The notes below the pieces were generated by a model, which was not told where the DNA came from, made no database searches, and saw nothing but the letters and a program-made list of their open reading frames with translations. DNA of 48,309 bases from Chloroflexus sp. MS-G (lineage in GTDB: Bacteria > Chloroflexota > Chloroflexia > Chloroflexales > Chloroflexaceae). The stretch is from the NCBI RefSeq assembly GCF_000735195.1, contig NZ_JPIM01000022.1, positions 1 to 48,309 on the forward strand. Reading direction: 5' to 3'. How positions within the stretch are numbered: the stretch's first letter is position 1; each line of letters begins with the position of its first letter. Positions 32,714-41,193 of the stretch are shown here, in pieces. Made by a program: the position numbers and the translations under genes.

Positions 32714-35563
32714 ATGCAACCTGGTTCGATTGTGCGTTGTCGGAAACGTGATTGGGTGTTGTTACCATCAGACCAACCCGATGTTGTGTTGCTCCGACCA
32801 CTAGCCGGGGCGAGCGATCAGGTGGTGGCGATTCATCGTCGGCTGGCCGACCTGGTGGGCTATACGTTACCTGAGGAGCGTCTGCAACCGGCGACGTTTC
32901 CACTACCCACTGTCGATCAGGTTGCTGATGCGGCGGCAATCCGGTTGCTCTGGCAGGCCGCCCGTTTGACCCTCCGTGAAGGCGCAGCACCGTTGCGCTC
33001 ACTGGGACGGATTTCGATCCGGCCTCGTACCTATCAGTTTGTTCCGCTCCTGATGGCGCTCCGTCTGCATCCGGTACGACTGTTGATCGCCGATGATGTG
33101 GGAGTAGGCAAGACTATCGAAGCGCTGTTGATTGCCCGTGAGCTGATCGACCGTCAGGAGATTCGGCAGTTGTGTGTGCTCTGTCCGCCGTATCTCTGCG
33201 AACAGTGGCAGCACGAGCTGACGACGAAGTTTCACCTCGATGCAGTGATCATCCGTTCGGGAACCATCACGCAGTTGGAACGACAGGTGCCATCGGGCAA
33301 GAGTATCTATGCTCATTACCCGATTCAAGTGGTAAGTATCGATTTTGTAAAAACGGATCGAAACCGTCATCAGTTTCTGCTGCATTGCCCTGAACTGGTG
33401 ATTGTTGATGAAGCGCACAGCGCAGCGGCAGCCGATGAACGTTTTCAGAGTCAGCAGCAGCGGCATCGTCTGCTCCAGGAGCTGGCTGCTGATGCGCAAC
33501 GTCATCTTCTTCTGCTCACTGCTACCCCTCACAGTGGGATTGATGCGGCATTTCGTTCGTTGCTGGGTCTGCTGCGACCGGAGTTTGCGACCTGGCAGAT
33601 TGCCGAGCTAGCGGAAAACCAACGGGCAACGCTGGCCCGCTATGTTGTCCAGCGGACGCGCAAAGATATTGAGCTGCACTGGGAAGAGGTGCGCTGTTTC
33701 CCCAGCCGAGAAGCGGTTGACGTGACGTATGATCTTTCGCCCGAGTACCGTCACTTATTTGAACGCATCTACGCCTTCTGTTCCGAGATCGTGCATACCG
33801 GCGACCATTTGCACGAACGTCAGCGGCGGGTGCGGTATTGGGGGGCGTTGGCGCTGCTGCGCTGTGTGATGTCGAGTCCGGCTGCTGCCCGTGCCGCGTT
33901 AGCAGCCCGTATTGATACGTTAGCGCTTGCCGACGAAGAGAGCGATTTTCAGCCGTTTATTTTTGAAGCTGATGACAGTCGTACCAATGATGAGGTGCCG
34001 TTACCGCCGGTTGAGGCGAGTGCGCAAATGTTGAACGATCACGAGCGGCGACGATTGCACGAGCTGATTCGTCTCACCAAAGCACTGGCCGGGCCGACTG
34101 CCGATACCAAACTGCAACGCTGCCGCGATGTGGTGCAGCAGTTGCTCAGCGAGGGTTTTTGCCCCATTCTGTGGTGTCGCTATATCGCTACTGCCGACTA
34201 TCTGGCCGAGCATCTGCGGCAGACGCTGCCAGAAACGGTACAGGTGGTGTGTGTGACCGGGCGTATGGCAGATAATGAACGGCGGATGCTGATCGAATCG
34301 CTTACGACCGACCGGCCACGGGTGTTGGTTGCCACCGATTGCCTGAGCGAGGGGATCAATTTGCAAGACCGTTTTAACGCGGTAGTACACTACGATTTGC
34401 CCTGGAATCCGAACCGGCTCGAACAGCGTGAGGGGCGGGTTGACCGCTACGGCCAGTTGTCCTCAATTGTGCAGGTGATCCGCATCTACGGGCGGGATAA
34501 TCCGGTAGACGGCGTGGTGATCGATGTGCTGCTGAACAAAGCCCGTGAGATTCATCGTGCGCTGGGAACGTATGTGCCGGTTCCTGAAGATAGTGCCAGT
34601 GTCACCGAAGCGGTACTCAATGCGCTCTTTTTGCGGCGTGGTCGCGAAGGACAACAACTGGAACTCGATCTCGGCGTACCGGCGGTTGAGGTGCTGCACC
34701 GGCGCTGGCAACGAGATGCCGAGTGCGAGCGGGTTAACCGTACTCGGTTTGCGCAGCGAGCACTGAAGCCAGACGAGGTGCGCCGGGAGCTGGAGGCAAC
34801 CGATGCCGTGCTCGGCGATCCGACGGCGGTGCGCGAGTTTGTGTTAACGGCGGCACAACGGTTGGGGTTGCCCATCCAGCCTGATCGCCGCCGAGCTGAT
34901 GTCTTTTTGGTTGATGTGTCGGAGGCGACGTTGAACCGCTTGCCGGCGCCGATCCGGGCAGGGCTGACACCATACCTATCCACTCCGCACCGTTCTTCGC
35001 TATGGCGAATGAGCTTTGTTTCACCGGTACCTCCTGAAGCTGAATACCTCGGTCGCAACCATCGCTTTGTCACAACTCTGGCCCGCTTCTTGTTTGAAGA
35101 TGCGCTCGCCAATCCCCAATCGGCCATCGCTGCCCGTTGTGGTGTGATCCGTACCCGCGCAGTGTCACGACTAACAACGCTCTGGCTACTGCGGGTACGC
35201 TACCTGCTCGAACAACCGGATCGGCATCCGCTGTTGGCCGAAGAGGTGGTGGTTGTCGGTCAACAGGCAACGGGTGAGTGGCTCGATCTCGACCAGGCGC
35301 TGGCCTTGCTCGCTGCGCAACCTGATGCGAATGTGTCGTTGGCAGAAAAGCGCGAACTGATCGACGCTGCGCTCGCCCAGTGGCTGACCCTGCACCAACC
35401 AATCGCCGCGTTCTTGAACGAACGGGCTGATGTGCTCGAACAGAGCCATAAGCGCATCCGACAGGCAGTGGCGCTGCGCGTGCGTGAATTGGCGTTGAAG
35501 CCTCAGCTTCCGCCTGATCTGCTCGGCATTCTTGTCTTGCAACCGATAGTTACACCACAATGA
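32714..35563 (+). CDS. SNF2/HepA-type helicase, DrmD-like
   Basis: The 949-residue superfamily 2 ATPase has Walker A in ADDVGVGKTIEALLIA (126-141), DEAH at 232-235 (VIVDEAHSA), motif III LLTATPHSG and the C-terminal helicase part ATDCLSEGINLQDRFN and LEQREGRVDRYGQ near residue 573. About 350 C-terminal residues have no recognised domain. It most resembles COG0553/HepA-like helicases such as DrmD of class 1 DISARM. The ATG at 32714 has GAGG upstream; an earlier in-frame ATG at 32603 is possible. The stop overlaps the start of the methyltransferase by ATGA. It probably moves on DNA and acts with the methyltransferase. Class 1 DISARM also needs DrmA, DrmB and DrmC, which are absent. Confidence 0.88.
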   Translation: MQPGSIVRCRKRDWVLLPSDQPDVVLLRPLAGASDQVVAIHRRLADLVGYTLPEERLQPATFPLPTVDQVADAAAIRLLWQAARLTLREGAAPLRSLGRISIRPRTYQFVPLLMALRLHPVRLLIADDVGVGKTIEALLIARELIDRQEIRQLCVLCPPYLCEQWQHELTTKFHLDAVIIRSGTITQLERQVPSGKSIYAHYPIQVVSIDFVKTDRNRHQFLLHCPELVIVDEAHSAAAADERFQSQQQRHRLLQELAADAQRHLLLLTATPHSGIDAAFRSLLGLLRPEFATWQIAELAENQRATLARYVVQRTRKDIELHWEEVRCFPSREAVDVTYDLSPEYRHLFERIYAFCSEIVHTGDHLHERQRRVRYWGALALLRCVMSSPAAARAALAARIDTLALADEESDFQPFIFEADDSRTNDEVPLPPVEASAQMLNDHERRRLHELIRLTKALAGPTADTKLQRCRDVVQQLLSEGFCPILWCRYIATADYLAEHLRQTLPETVQVVCVTGRMADNERRMLIESLTTDRPRVLVATDCLSEGINLQDRFNAVVHYDLPWNPNRLEQREGRVDRYGQLSSIVQVIRIYGRDNPVDGVVIDVLLNKAREIHRALGTYVPVPEDSASVTEAVLNALFLRRGREGQQLELDLGVPAVEVLHRRWQRDAECERVNRTRFAQRALKPDEVRRELEATDAVLGDPTAVREFVLTAAQRLGLPIQPDRRRADVFLVDVSEATLNRLPAPIRAGLTPYLSTPHRSSLWRMSFVSPVPPEAEYLGRNHRFVTTLARFLFEDALANPQSAIAARCGVIRTRAVSRLTTLWLLRVRYLLEQPDRHPLLAEEVVVVGQQATGEWLDLDQALALLAAQPDANVSLAEKRELIDAALAQWLTLHQPIAAFLNERADVLEQSHKRIRQAVALRVRELALKPQLPPDLLGILVLQPIVTPQ

Positions 35564-38500
35564 GTACCTTTCCAACACTGCGCATTGCAGGTGGTCTCTT
35601 TGGGCCTGACCTGCCTGAACAACTGTTGCGGGGCGAACTGCCGTACCAGCAACCGGAGGATTTTGGTATCAGCAGTCGTCGCCATCTGAACGATGAGATT
35701 GCGGCTGTGTTTCACGATGCCTGCACGCTCTGGGGTGTCTTTCAAAACCGGCTGGCCCGCCTCGACGAACGGGATTCGGCGACCTCGCTCACCCGCGACG
35801 CCTGGATGATCCCGCTCTTGAGTATGCTTGGCTACGAGTTGCGCTACAACGCCCGCGCCTACGACATCGACGGGATGAGTTTCGCAATCTCGCACCGTCT
35901 CGGCGAGGACGATGATGCGGTACCGGTGCATATTGTCGGTTTCCGGCAGGAGCTTGACCAGCTTGCACCGGGTGGACGCCCGCGCCTTGCGCCGCACACC
36001 CTGCTGCAAGAGTATCTCAACCGCACCGAGCATCTTTGGGGTCTTGTCACCAATGGCCGTATCATCCGCCTGTTGCGCAACAGTACCGCTATTCGCCGCC
36101 AGGTCTATCTTGAGTTCGATCTGGCAACGATGATTGAAGAGCAACACTTTCAAGACTTCGCCGTTTTCTACCGGCTGCTTCACCGATCACGCTTGCCGCG
36201 TACCGCCAGCGCTGCTCGCTCGTGCCCGCTGGAAATCTACTATCAACACGCGCTAGAACAGGGCAGCCGGGTGCGCGAGAAGTTGCGCGAAGGGGTAGAA
36301 GTCTGTTTGCAACGGCTTGCTAATGGCTTTCTCGCTCATCGTGACAGTCACGCGCTACGCGCATGGGTATCTGCGAACGGTGCAGCCGATCTTTACCGTC
36401 AGCTCTTGCGGTTGGTCTACCGTCTGCTCTTTCTGCTCGTTTCGGAAGAGCGTGGTCTGATCAGCGCCGATCCGCTCTACCGCGAACACTACAGCATCAC
36501 CCGCCTGCGCACGCTCGTCGAACGGCAAGACGCCTTCACCGACCACGACGATCTTTGGTGCTCGTTGCGCGTGCTCTGGATGGTGCTGCGCGATGATACC
36601 TCGCTCGACGACGGCCAACCGCTGGCGAAGCTGCTCGGTCTGCCGGTCTTGAACGGTGAACTCTTTGCTGAACAGGAGCTTGATCAGGCCAGCATAACCA
36701 ACCGCGATCTGCTCGGCGCGTTCTGGTACCTCACCTTCTACGACTCGCCGCCGCGTCGGATCAACTACGCGGCGCTCGATACCGAAGAACTCGGCTCGGT
36801 CTACGAAAGCCTGCTCGAACTGCACCCAACCGTCACCGGCGATGACCAGCAGATGCGTTTTTCGCTCGAACTGCGTGGGACCGAACGGCGCGCTACTGGG
36901 TCGCATTACACGCCGCCTGAGCTGGTCGGGCGGCTTGTGCAACAGACGCTCGAACCGGTCTTACACGAGCGGCTGGCCGGATGTCCGACCCCTGGCGAGC
37001 GCGAGCGCAAGACGGCCATTCTCACCATGAAGATTCTCGATCCGGCCTGTGGGTCGGGCCATTTTCTGCTGGCAGCGGCTCGGCGGCTAGGGAAAGAGTT
37101 GGCGCGACTGCGCACCGGCGCCGATGAACCGCCGCCCGAAGCCATCCAGGATGGCGTGCGTGATGTGATAACCCACTGCATCTACGGCGTCGATAAGAAC
37201 CCGCTGGCGGTTGAGCTGTGTCGCGTGGCCCTCTGGCTTGAAGGCCACACCCGCGATAAACCGCTCACCTTTCTCGAATCGCATATCCGCTGCGGCGACT
37301 CGCTGATCGGGCTAGCCGACCTCAGCCTCTTAAAAGACGGTATCCCCGATGCAGCGTACCGACCGTTAGGCAAGACCAACCGTGCGCTGCTAAGCGCAGC
37401 CCGCAAACGAAACGGCAGAGAACGAAAAGAGACCCTCTTTCAATACGGATTCGTTTCCCAACTGTTGGCCGAGATTGCACAAGCAATCCGACGGATTATC
37501 GCGATGCCCGAAACCTCGATTGCCGAGGTGCGCGCCAAACGAGCGGCCTTCGCGCAGCTTCAGCAGAGCACTGCCTTCCGGCAACTCAAAGACGCTTGCG
37601 ATACTTACACCGCCGCTTTCTTTGGGCAGGAAACAGACCATCCGCTGCTGTTCACCACTGCCGATCTGTACGAGGTGCTGCGCAGGGATAAGCTGCCCGA
37701 TCCGCAGATACTTAGCCGGGTGACGGAGCTGAGCCACCGGTACACTTTCTTCCACTGGGCACTCGAATTCGCTGACATCCTGGAACTGCGTGACACCGGT
37801 GCAGCCCAGGGCGGCTTTGATGTCATCATCGGCAACCCACCGTTCATGGGTGGGTTACGCATCAGCAGCTCCTTCGGCGCAGCCTATCGCCTGTGGCTAG
37901 AAACCGTCTATCACCCTTTCGGTGGTACTGCCGACCTTTGCGCCGCCTTCTTCCGGCGCGCTTTTACCTTGCTCAAACCCGGCGGTCGGCTGGGCCTAAT
38001 TGCCACCAACACGCTGGGGCAAGGCGATACCCGCGAAAGCGGTCTGAAGTTCATCCTGGCTCAGGGTGGCCAGATACCGTTCGCGCAACGCTTTGTCAAA
38101 TGGCCCGGCCAGGCGAACGTCGAAGTCAATCTTGTGGTCATTGAAGCCCCGCGTCTGGGAAGTGACCATCCCCGTCGTGCTGCCGCGATCCTCGACGACC
38201 AGCAGGTACCCTTCATCTCTTCGCGCCTCGACGATCAGCCCGAACACGAACCGGTGCGCCTGCCGCTGAATGAAGGCAAGGCGTTTCAAGGGGATATTGT
38301 GCGCGGCATTGGCTTCGTGCTCGAATCGGCCGAGGCCCAGGCCCTGATCGAGCGCGACCCGCGCAACGCCGATTGCCTCTTCCCCTATTTGAATGGCGAA
38401 GACCTGAATAGCCACCCCGAACAGCAGCCCAGCCGTTGGGTGATCTGCTTCCACGACTGGGAGCTAGCGCGGGCCCAGCAGTACCCTGACCTGTTGCGGA

Positions 38501-39219
38501 TTGTGGCAGAGCGGGTGAAGCCGGAGCGTGAACGGCTGAACGGCCCCGGCGACCGGCGTAATCGCGAATATTGGTGGCAATTCGGCGCCTACCGTACCGG
38601 CATGCGCCAGGCCATCGCCCCGCTACGGCGGGTGTTGGTGAGGAGTCGGGTCAGTGAGTTGCATGCAATGGTGTTTGTTCCTCAGGGGTACATCTATAAT
38701 GAGCAGCTCATCGTCTTTGCCTATGAAGACGACTACCACTTCGCCCTGCTGCAATCTGCTGTGCATGAGGTGTGGGTACGAAAACAAGCCTCCAGTTTAC
38801 GTACCGACCTCCGCTACACACCAACCGACTGCTTTGCCACCTTCCCCTTCCCACCGGCGGAATACGAACACCTGGCAGCAGGAGCATGGCAGCTTTCCGA
38901 CATGCCGCCGGTCTTCTGGCAGGCGGCGCAGATCGGCGCCACCTACCACGAACACCGCCGCCAGATCATGCAGGCCCGACAACTAGGCCTGACCAAAACC
39001 TACAACCTCTTCCACAACCCGACCTGCACCGACGCCGATATTGTTGAACTACGGCGACTGCACGTTGCGCTCGACCGCATCATCATGGCGTGTTACGGAT
39101 GGGATGATCTTGACCCACAACACGATTTTTACCCCAACGAGCGCGGCCAGATCCGCTACACGGTTGCACCATCAGTCCAGCGCGAGCTGGTGTGGCGGTT
39201 GATGGAGCTGAACAGATAA
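35560..39219 (+). CDS. Adenine-specific DNA methyltransferase, Eco57I class (DrmMI/PglX-like)
   Basis: The 1219-residue protein has the N6-adenine methyltransferase core: HYTPPELVGRLVQQTLEPVL near residue 449, motif I DPACGSG at 494-500 (binds S-adenosylmethionine), motif ICHIYGVDKNPLAVELCRVAL near 545, and the catalytic NPPF at 759-762. An N-terminal ~440-residue region lacks a recognisable nuclease motif (no clear PD-ExK seen), so it may be a pure methyltransferase with a specificity part at the C-terminus (FPYLNGEDLN onward). The family includes type IIG enzymes, BREX PglX and DISARM DrmMI. It overlaps the helicase by ATGA. The target site is unknown. Activity is expected to mark host DNA. 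Confidence 0.9.
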   Translation: MSTFPTLRIAGGLFGPDLPEQLLRGELPYQQPEDFGISSRRHLNDEIAAVFHDACTLWGVFQNRLARLDERDSATSLTRDAWMIPLLSMLGYELRYNARAYDIDGMSFAISHRLGEDDDAVPVHIVGFRQELDQLAPGGRPRLAPHTLLQEYLNRTEHLWGLVTNGRIIRLLRNSTAIRRQVYLEFDLATMIEEQHFQDFAVFYRLLHRSRLPRTASAARSCPLEIYYQHALEQGSRVREKLREGVEVCLQRLANGFLAHRDSHALRAWVSANGAADLYRQLLRLVYRLLFLLVSEERGLISADPLYREHYSITRLRTLVERQDAFTDHDDLWCSLRVLWMVLRDDTSLDDGQPLAKLLGLPVLNGELFAEQELDQASITNRDLLGAFWYLTFYDSPPRRINYAALDTEELGSVYESLLELHPTVTGDDQQMRFSLELRGTERRATGSHYTPPELVGRLVQQTLEPVLHERLAGCPTPGERERKTAILTMKILDPACGSGHFLLAAARRLGKELARLRTGADEPPPEAIQDGVRDVITHCIYGVDKNPLAVELCRVALWLEGHTRDKPLTFLESHIRCGDSLIGLADLSLLKDGIPDAAYRPLGKTNRALLSAARKRNGRERKETLFQYGFVSQLLAEIAQAIRRIIAMPETSIAEVRAKRAAFAQLQQSTAFRQLKDACDTYTAAFFGQETDHPLLFTTADLYEVLRRDKLPDPQILSRVTELSHRYTFFHWALEFADILELRDTGAAQGGFDVIIGNPPFMGGLRISSSFGAAYRLWLETVYHPFGGTADLCAAFFRRAFTLLKPGGRLGLIATNTLGQGDTRESGLKFILAQGGQIPFAQRFVKWPGQANVEVNLVVIEAPRLGSDHPRRAAAILDDQQVPFISSRLDDQPEHEPVRLPLNEGKAFQGDIVRGIGFVLESAEAQALIERDPRNADCLFPYLNGEDLNSHPEQQPSRWVICFHDWELARAQQYPDLLRIVAERVKPERERLNGPGDRRNREYWWQFGAYRTGMRQAIAPLRRVLVRSRVSELHAMVFVPQGYIYNEQLIVFAYEDDYHFALLQSAVHEVWVRKQASSLRTDLRYTPTDCFATFPFPPAEYEHLAAGAWQLSDMPPVFWQAAQIGATYHEHRRQIMQARQLGLTKTYNLFHNPTCTDADIVELRRLHVALDRIIMACYGWDDLDPQHDFYPNERGQIRYTVAPSVQRELVWRLMELNR

Positions 39220-39373
39220 CTGCCATAGGTGTCTAAGCCAAATAATTCATGCCGTCCAAGGTTGAAACACAGCTCACCACGATGATTGCTCACTATCGAA
39301 CTACAGTGGAGTAAAGTGGCGCATTGCTTCCACAAGCGTACAGCGACAGTCTTTAGCCGACGACCTTTTCTGG

Positions 39374-39379
39374 TATACT
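39374..39379 (+). promoter_or_regulatory. Extended -10 promoter of tcmP
   Basis: TGGTATACT gives an extended -10 (TGn plus TATACT) about 40 bp before the tcmP ATG. The -35 is weak (TTTAGC at 16 bp). It shows that the gene can be transcribed apart from the methyltransferase gene. Confidence 0.5.
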
Positions 39380-39418
39380 TTGGAACTAATCTCAGTGGCG
39401 AAAGTATAGGAGTCTTGC

Positions 39419-40309
39419 ATGGCGCACCAGTTTGGCGGCGAATGGACAAAAGAAAAGTTGAAGCGTTTGCAAAAATACCTTGCGGCGTACACAATTATTT
39501 TCAATAACAATGAAAGAGCTCGTAAGCTACATTTCATGTATGTTGATGCATTCGCTGGTACCGGTTCTTTTCAAAAAACACAGTCACAGGTTACCGATCA
39601 GGCAGATATTTTCAGTGATAATGTTCCTGAAGTCGAAGAATTCCTCAAAGGCAGCGCCAGAATTGCTTTAGAGATTAATCCTCCTTTCAGAGAATATATT
39701 TTTATCGAACGTAATCCTGAATATGCACAACAACTTCAGCAACTTAAAGACGAATTTGCTGGCCACAAGATTCAAATTGTCAACGAAGATGCAAATTCGT
39801 ACCTGTTACGATGGTGCGAATCGACCAACTGGAAGACAGCGCGGGCTGTTGTTTTTCTCGATCCATACGGCATGGAAGTTGAATGGAACGTCATTGAAGC
39901 GCTGGCTCGTACAGAGGCGGTTGATTTATGGTACCTTTTTCCGCTCGGTATAGGTGTGAATCGTCTTCTCACTAGATCAGGACCACCTCCTGAACCCTGG
40001 GCCGAACGGCTGACTAGAACCTTCGGAACTGAAGATTGGCGTGATGCGTTCTACCGATCTCATCAGATGTTGACTCTCTTTGGTGATGATGAGACACAAC
40101 TGAAGAAAGATGCCGACTTCCACGACATCTTGATGTTTTTCGTTCAACGTCTGAGGACCGTTTTTGTAGAGGTTGCGTCAAATCCGCTTATTCTCAGAAA
40201 TTCTCGGAATAACCCGCTATACGCATTATGTTTTGCAGCGTCTAACCCAAGAGGAGCACCGACCGCACTCAAGATTGCTGAACATATTCTGGGAAAAAAG
40301 AAAACTTGA
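39419..40309 (+). CDS. tcmP: Three-Cys-motif partner protein TcmP
   Basis: The 296-residue protein opens MAHQFGGEWTKEKLKRLQKY, the typical start of TcmP. It shows DAFAGTG at residues 43-49 and DPYG at 148-151 (VVFLDPYGMEV), which look like motif I and the catalytic D-P-P-Y-type motif IV of N6-adenine methyltransferases, with INPPFREYIFIERNP between them. It is therefore probably a SAM-dependent methyltransferase fold. TcmP is named for its genomic pairing with a three-Cys protein, exactly the next gene here. AGGAG precedes the ATG. Codon use is visibly richer in A+T than in the genes on either side, suggesting separate origin. Confidence 0.85.
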   Translation: MAHQFGGEWTKEKLKRLQKYLAAYTIIFNNNERARKLHFMYVDAFAGTGSFQKTQSQVTDQADIFSDNVPEVEEFLKGSARIALEINPPFREYIFIERNPEYAQQLQQLKDEFAGHKIQIVNEDANSYLLRWCESTNWKTARAVVFLDPYGMEVEWNVIEALARTEAVDLWYLFPLGIGVNRLLTRSGPPPEPWAERLTRTFGTEDWRDAFYRSHQMLTLFGDDETQLKKDADFHDILMFFVQRLRTVFVEVASNPLILRNSRNNPLYALCFAASNPRGAPTALKIAEHILGKKKT

Positions 40310-40313
40310 TTCT

Positions 40314-40342
40314 TTGTAAAGGCGACCATTTTCGTATACAAT
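40314..40342 (+). promoter_or_regulatory. Candidate promoter of the DUF5131 gene
   Basis: TTGTAA (40314-40319) and TACAAT (40337-40342) are separated by exactly 17 bp and lie between tcmP and the DUF5131 gene, 44 bp before its start. It could allow separate control of the second gene. Confidence 0.45.
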
Positions 40343-40385
40343 AGAACAAATATCCTAATTCTTATTCGCTATTGGGAGTACCATC

Positions 40386-41144
40386 ATGGCAACCACACGT
40401 ATCGAGTGGACCGAAGCCACCTGGAACCCGCTCACCGGCTGCACCAAAATTAGTCCGGGCTGTAAACACTGTTACGCCGAACGGATGGCGCTTCGCTTGC
40501 GGGCGATGGGGGTGGATAAATATCGGAACGGATTCCGCCTGACTCTCCATCCCGATACTCTCGCCGAGCCGTTGCGCTGGACAACCCCCCGCACGATCTT
40601 CGTCAACTCGATGAGTGATCTGTTCCATCACGAGGTGCCGCTCGATTTCATTCAGCAGGTCTTCGACGTGATGCAGCGTGCGCACTGGCACCGTTTCCAG
40701 GTGTTAACCAAACGCGCCGAGCGGTTACACGAACTCGATCCGCTGCTCCCATGGCCGGCGAACGTCTGGATGGGGGTCAGTGTCGAGAACGCAACGTACA
40801 CCTACCGCATTGATCTGCTGCGTCAGACGGGCGCCGCGATCAAATTTCTCTCGCTGGAACCGCTCTTGGGGCCGCTGCCTAACCTCGACCTGAGTGGCAT
40901 CGATTGGGTGATCGTGGGTGGCGAGTCGGGGCCGGGGGCGCGTCCGATGGCGGTCGAATGGGTGCGCGACATTCGCGACCAGTGTCTCAGCGCAGGCGTT
41001 GCCTTCTTCTTCAAGCAATGGGGCGGAACGGTGAAAAAACGAACTGGGCGACTGCTCGATGGCCGGACGTGGGATGAGATGCCGCCTGAGCCACTACCAA
41101 TTGAGACGGATTCTCACCCTGTCCTGGGTCATCCGCGCCGATGA
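40386..41144 (+). CDS. DUF5131 (phage Gp37/Gp68 family) three-Cys protein
   Basis: The 252-residue protein has the family's three-Cys motif, C19-x6-C26-x2-C29, in [20 protein letters not shown], a cluster-binding pattern reminiscent of radical-SAM-type enzymes. [38 protein letters not shown] and [16 protein letters not shown] are family-conserved segments. It is the standard partner of TcmP, and pairs of these genes occur in bacteria and phages. The chemistry is unproven; the Cys motif suggests an iron-sulfur cluster acting on nucleic acid. GGGAG precedes the ATG. It ends 50 bp before the stop of the convergent DinG gene. Confidence 0.88.
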   Translation: MATTRIEWTEATWNPLTGCTKISPGCKHCYAERMALRLRAMGVDKYRNGFRLTLHPDTLAEPLRWTTPRTIFVNSMSDLFHHEVPLDFIQQVFDVMQRAHWHRFQVLTKRAERLHELDPLLPWPANVWMGVSVENATYTYRIDLLRQTGAAIKFLSLEPLLGPLPNLDLSGIDWVIVGGESGPGARPMAVEWVRDIRDQCLSAGVAFFFKQWGGTVKKRTGRLLDGRTWDEMPPEPLPIETDSHPVLGHPRR

Positions 41145-41166
41145 GCATCTTCAGCACGACTTGTAC

Positions 41167-41187
41167 GGGCGCAGCGCCGCTGCGCCC
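41167..41187. repeat. GC-rich hairpin, twin of 135-155
   Basis: GGGCGCAGC, loop GCC, GCTGCGCCC is a perfect 9-bp stem in the 49-bp gap between the convergent DUF5131 and DinG genes, and is preceded by TGTAC. The twin at 135-155 differs by a compensated A/T for G/C pair and by loop changes. It may act as a bidirectional terminator. Confidence 0.65.
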
Positions 41188-41193
41188 TGCTGC

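Noticed and set aside
35560..36880. Nuclease domain in the N-terminal part of the methyltransferase
   Set aside because: I could not find a PD-D/ExK or HNH-like set of residues by eye. A profile search would be needed to be sure.
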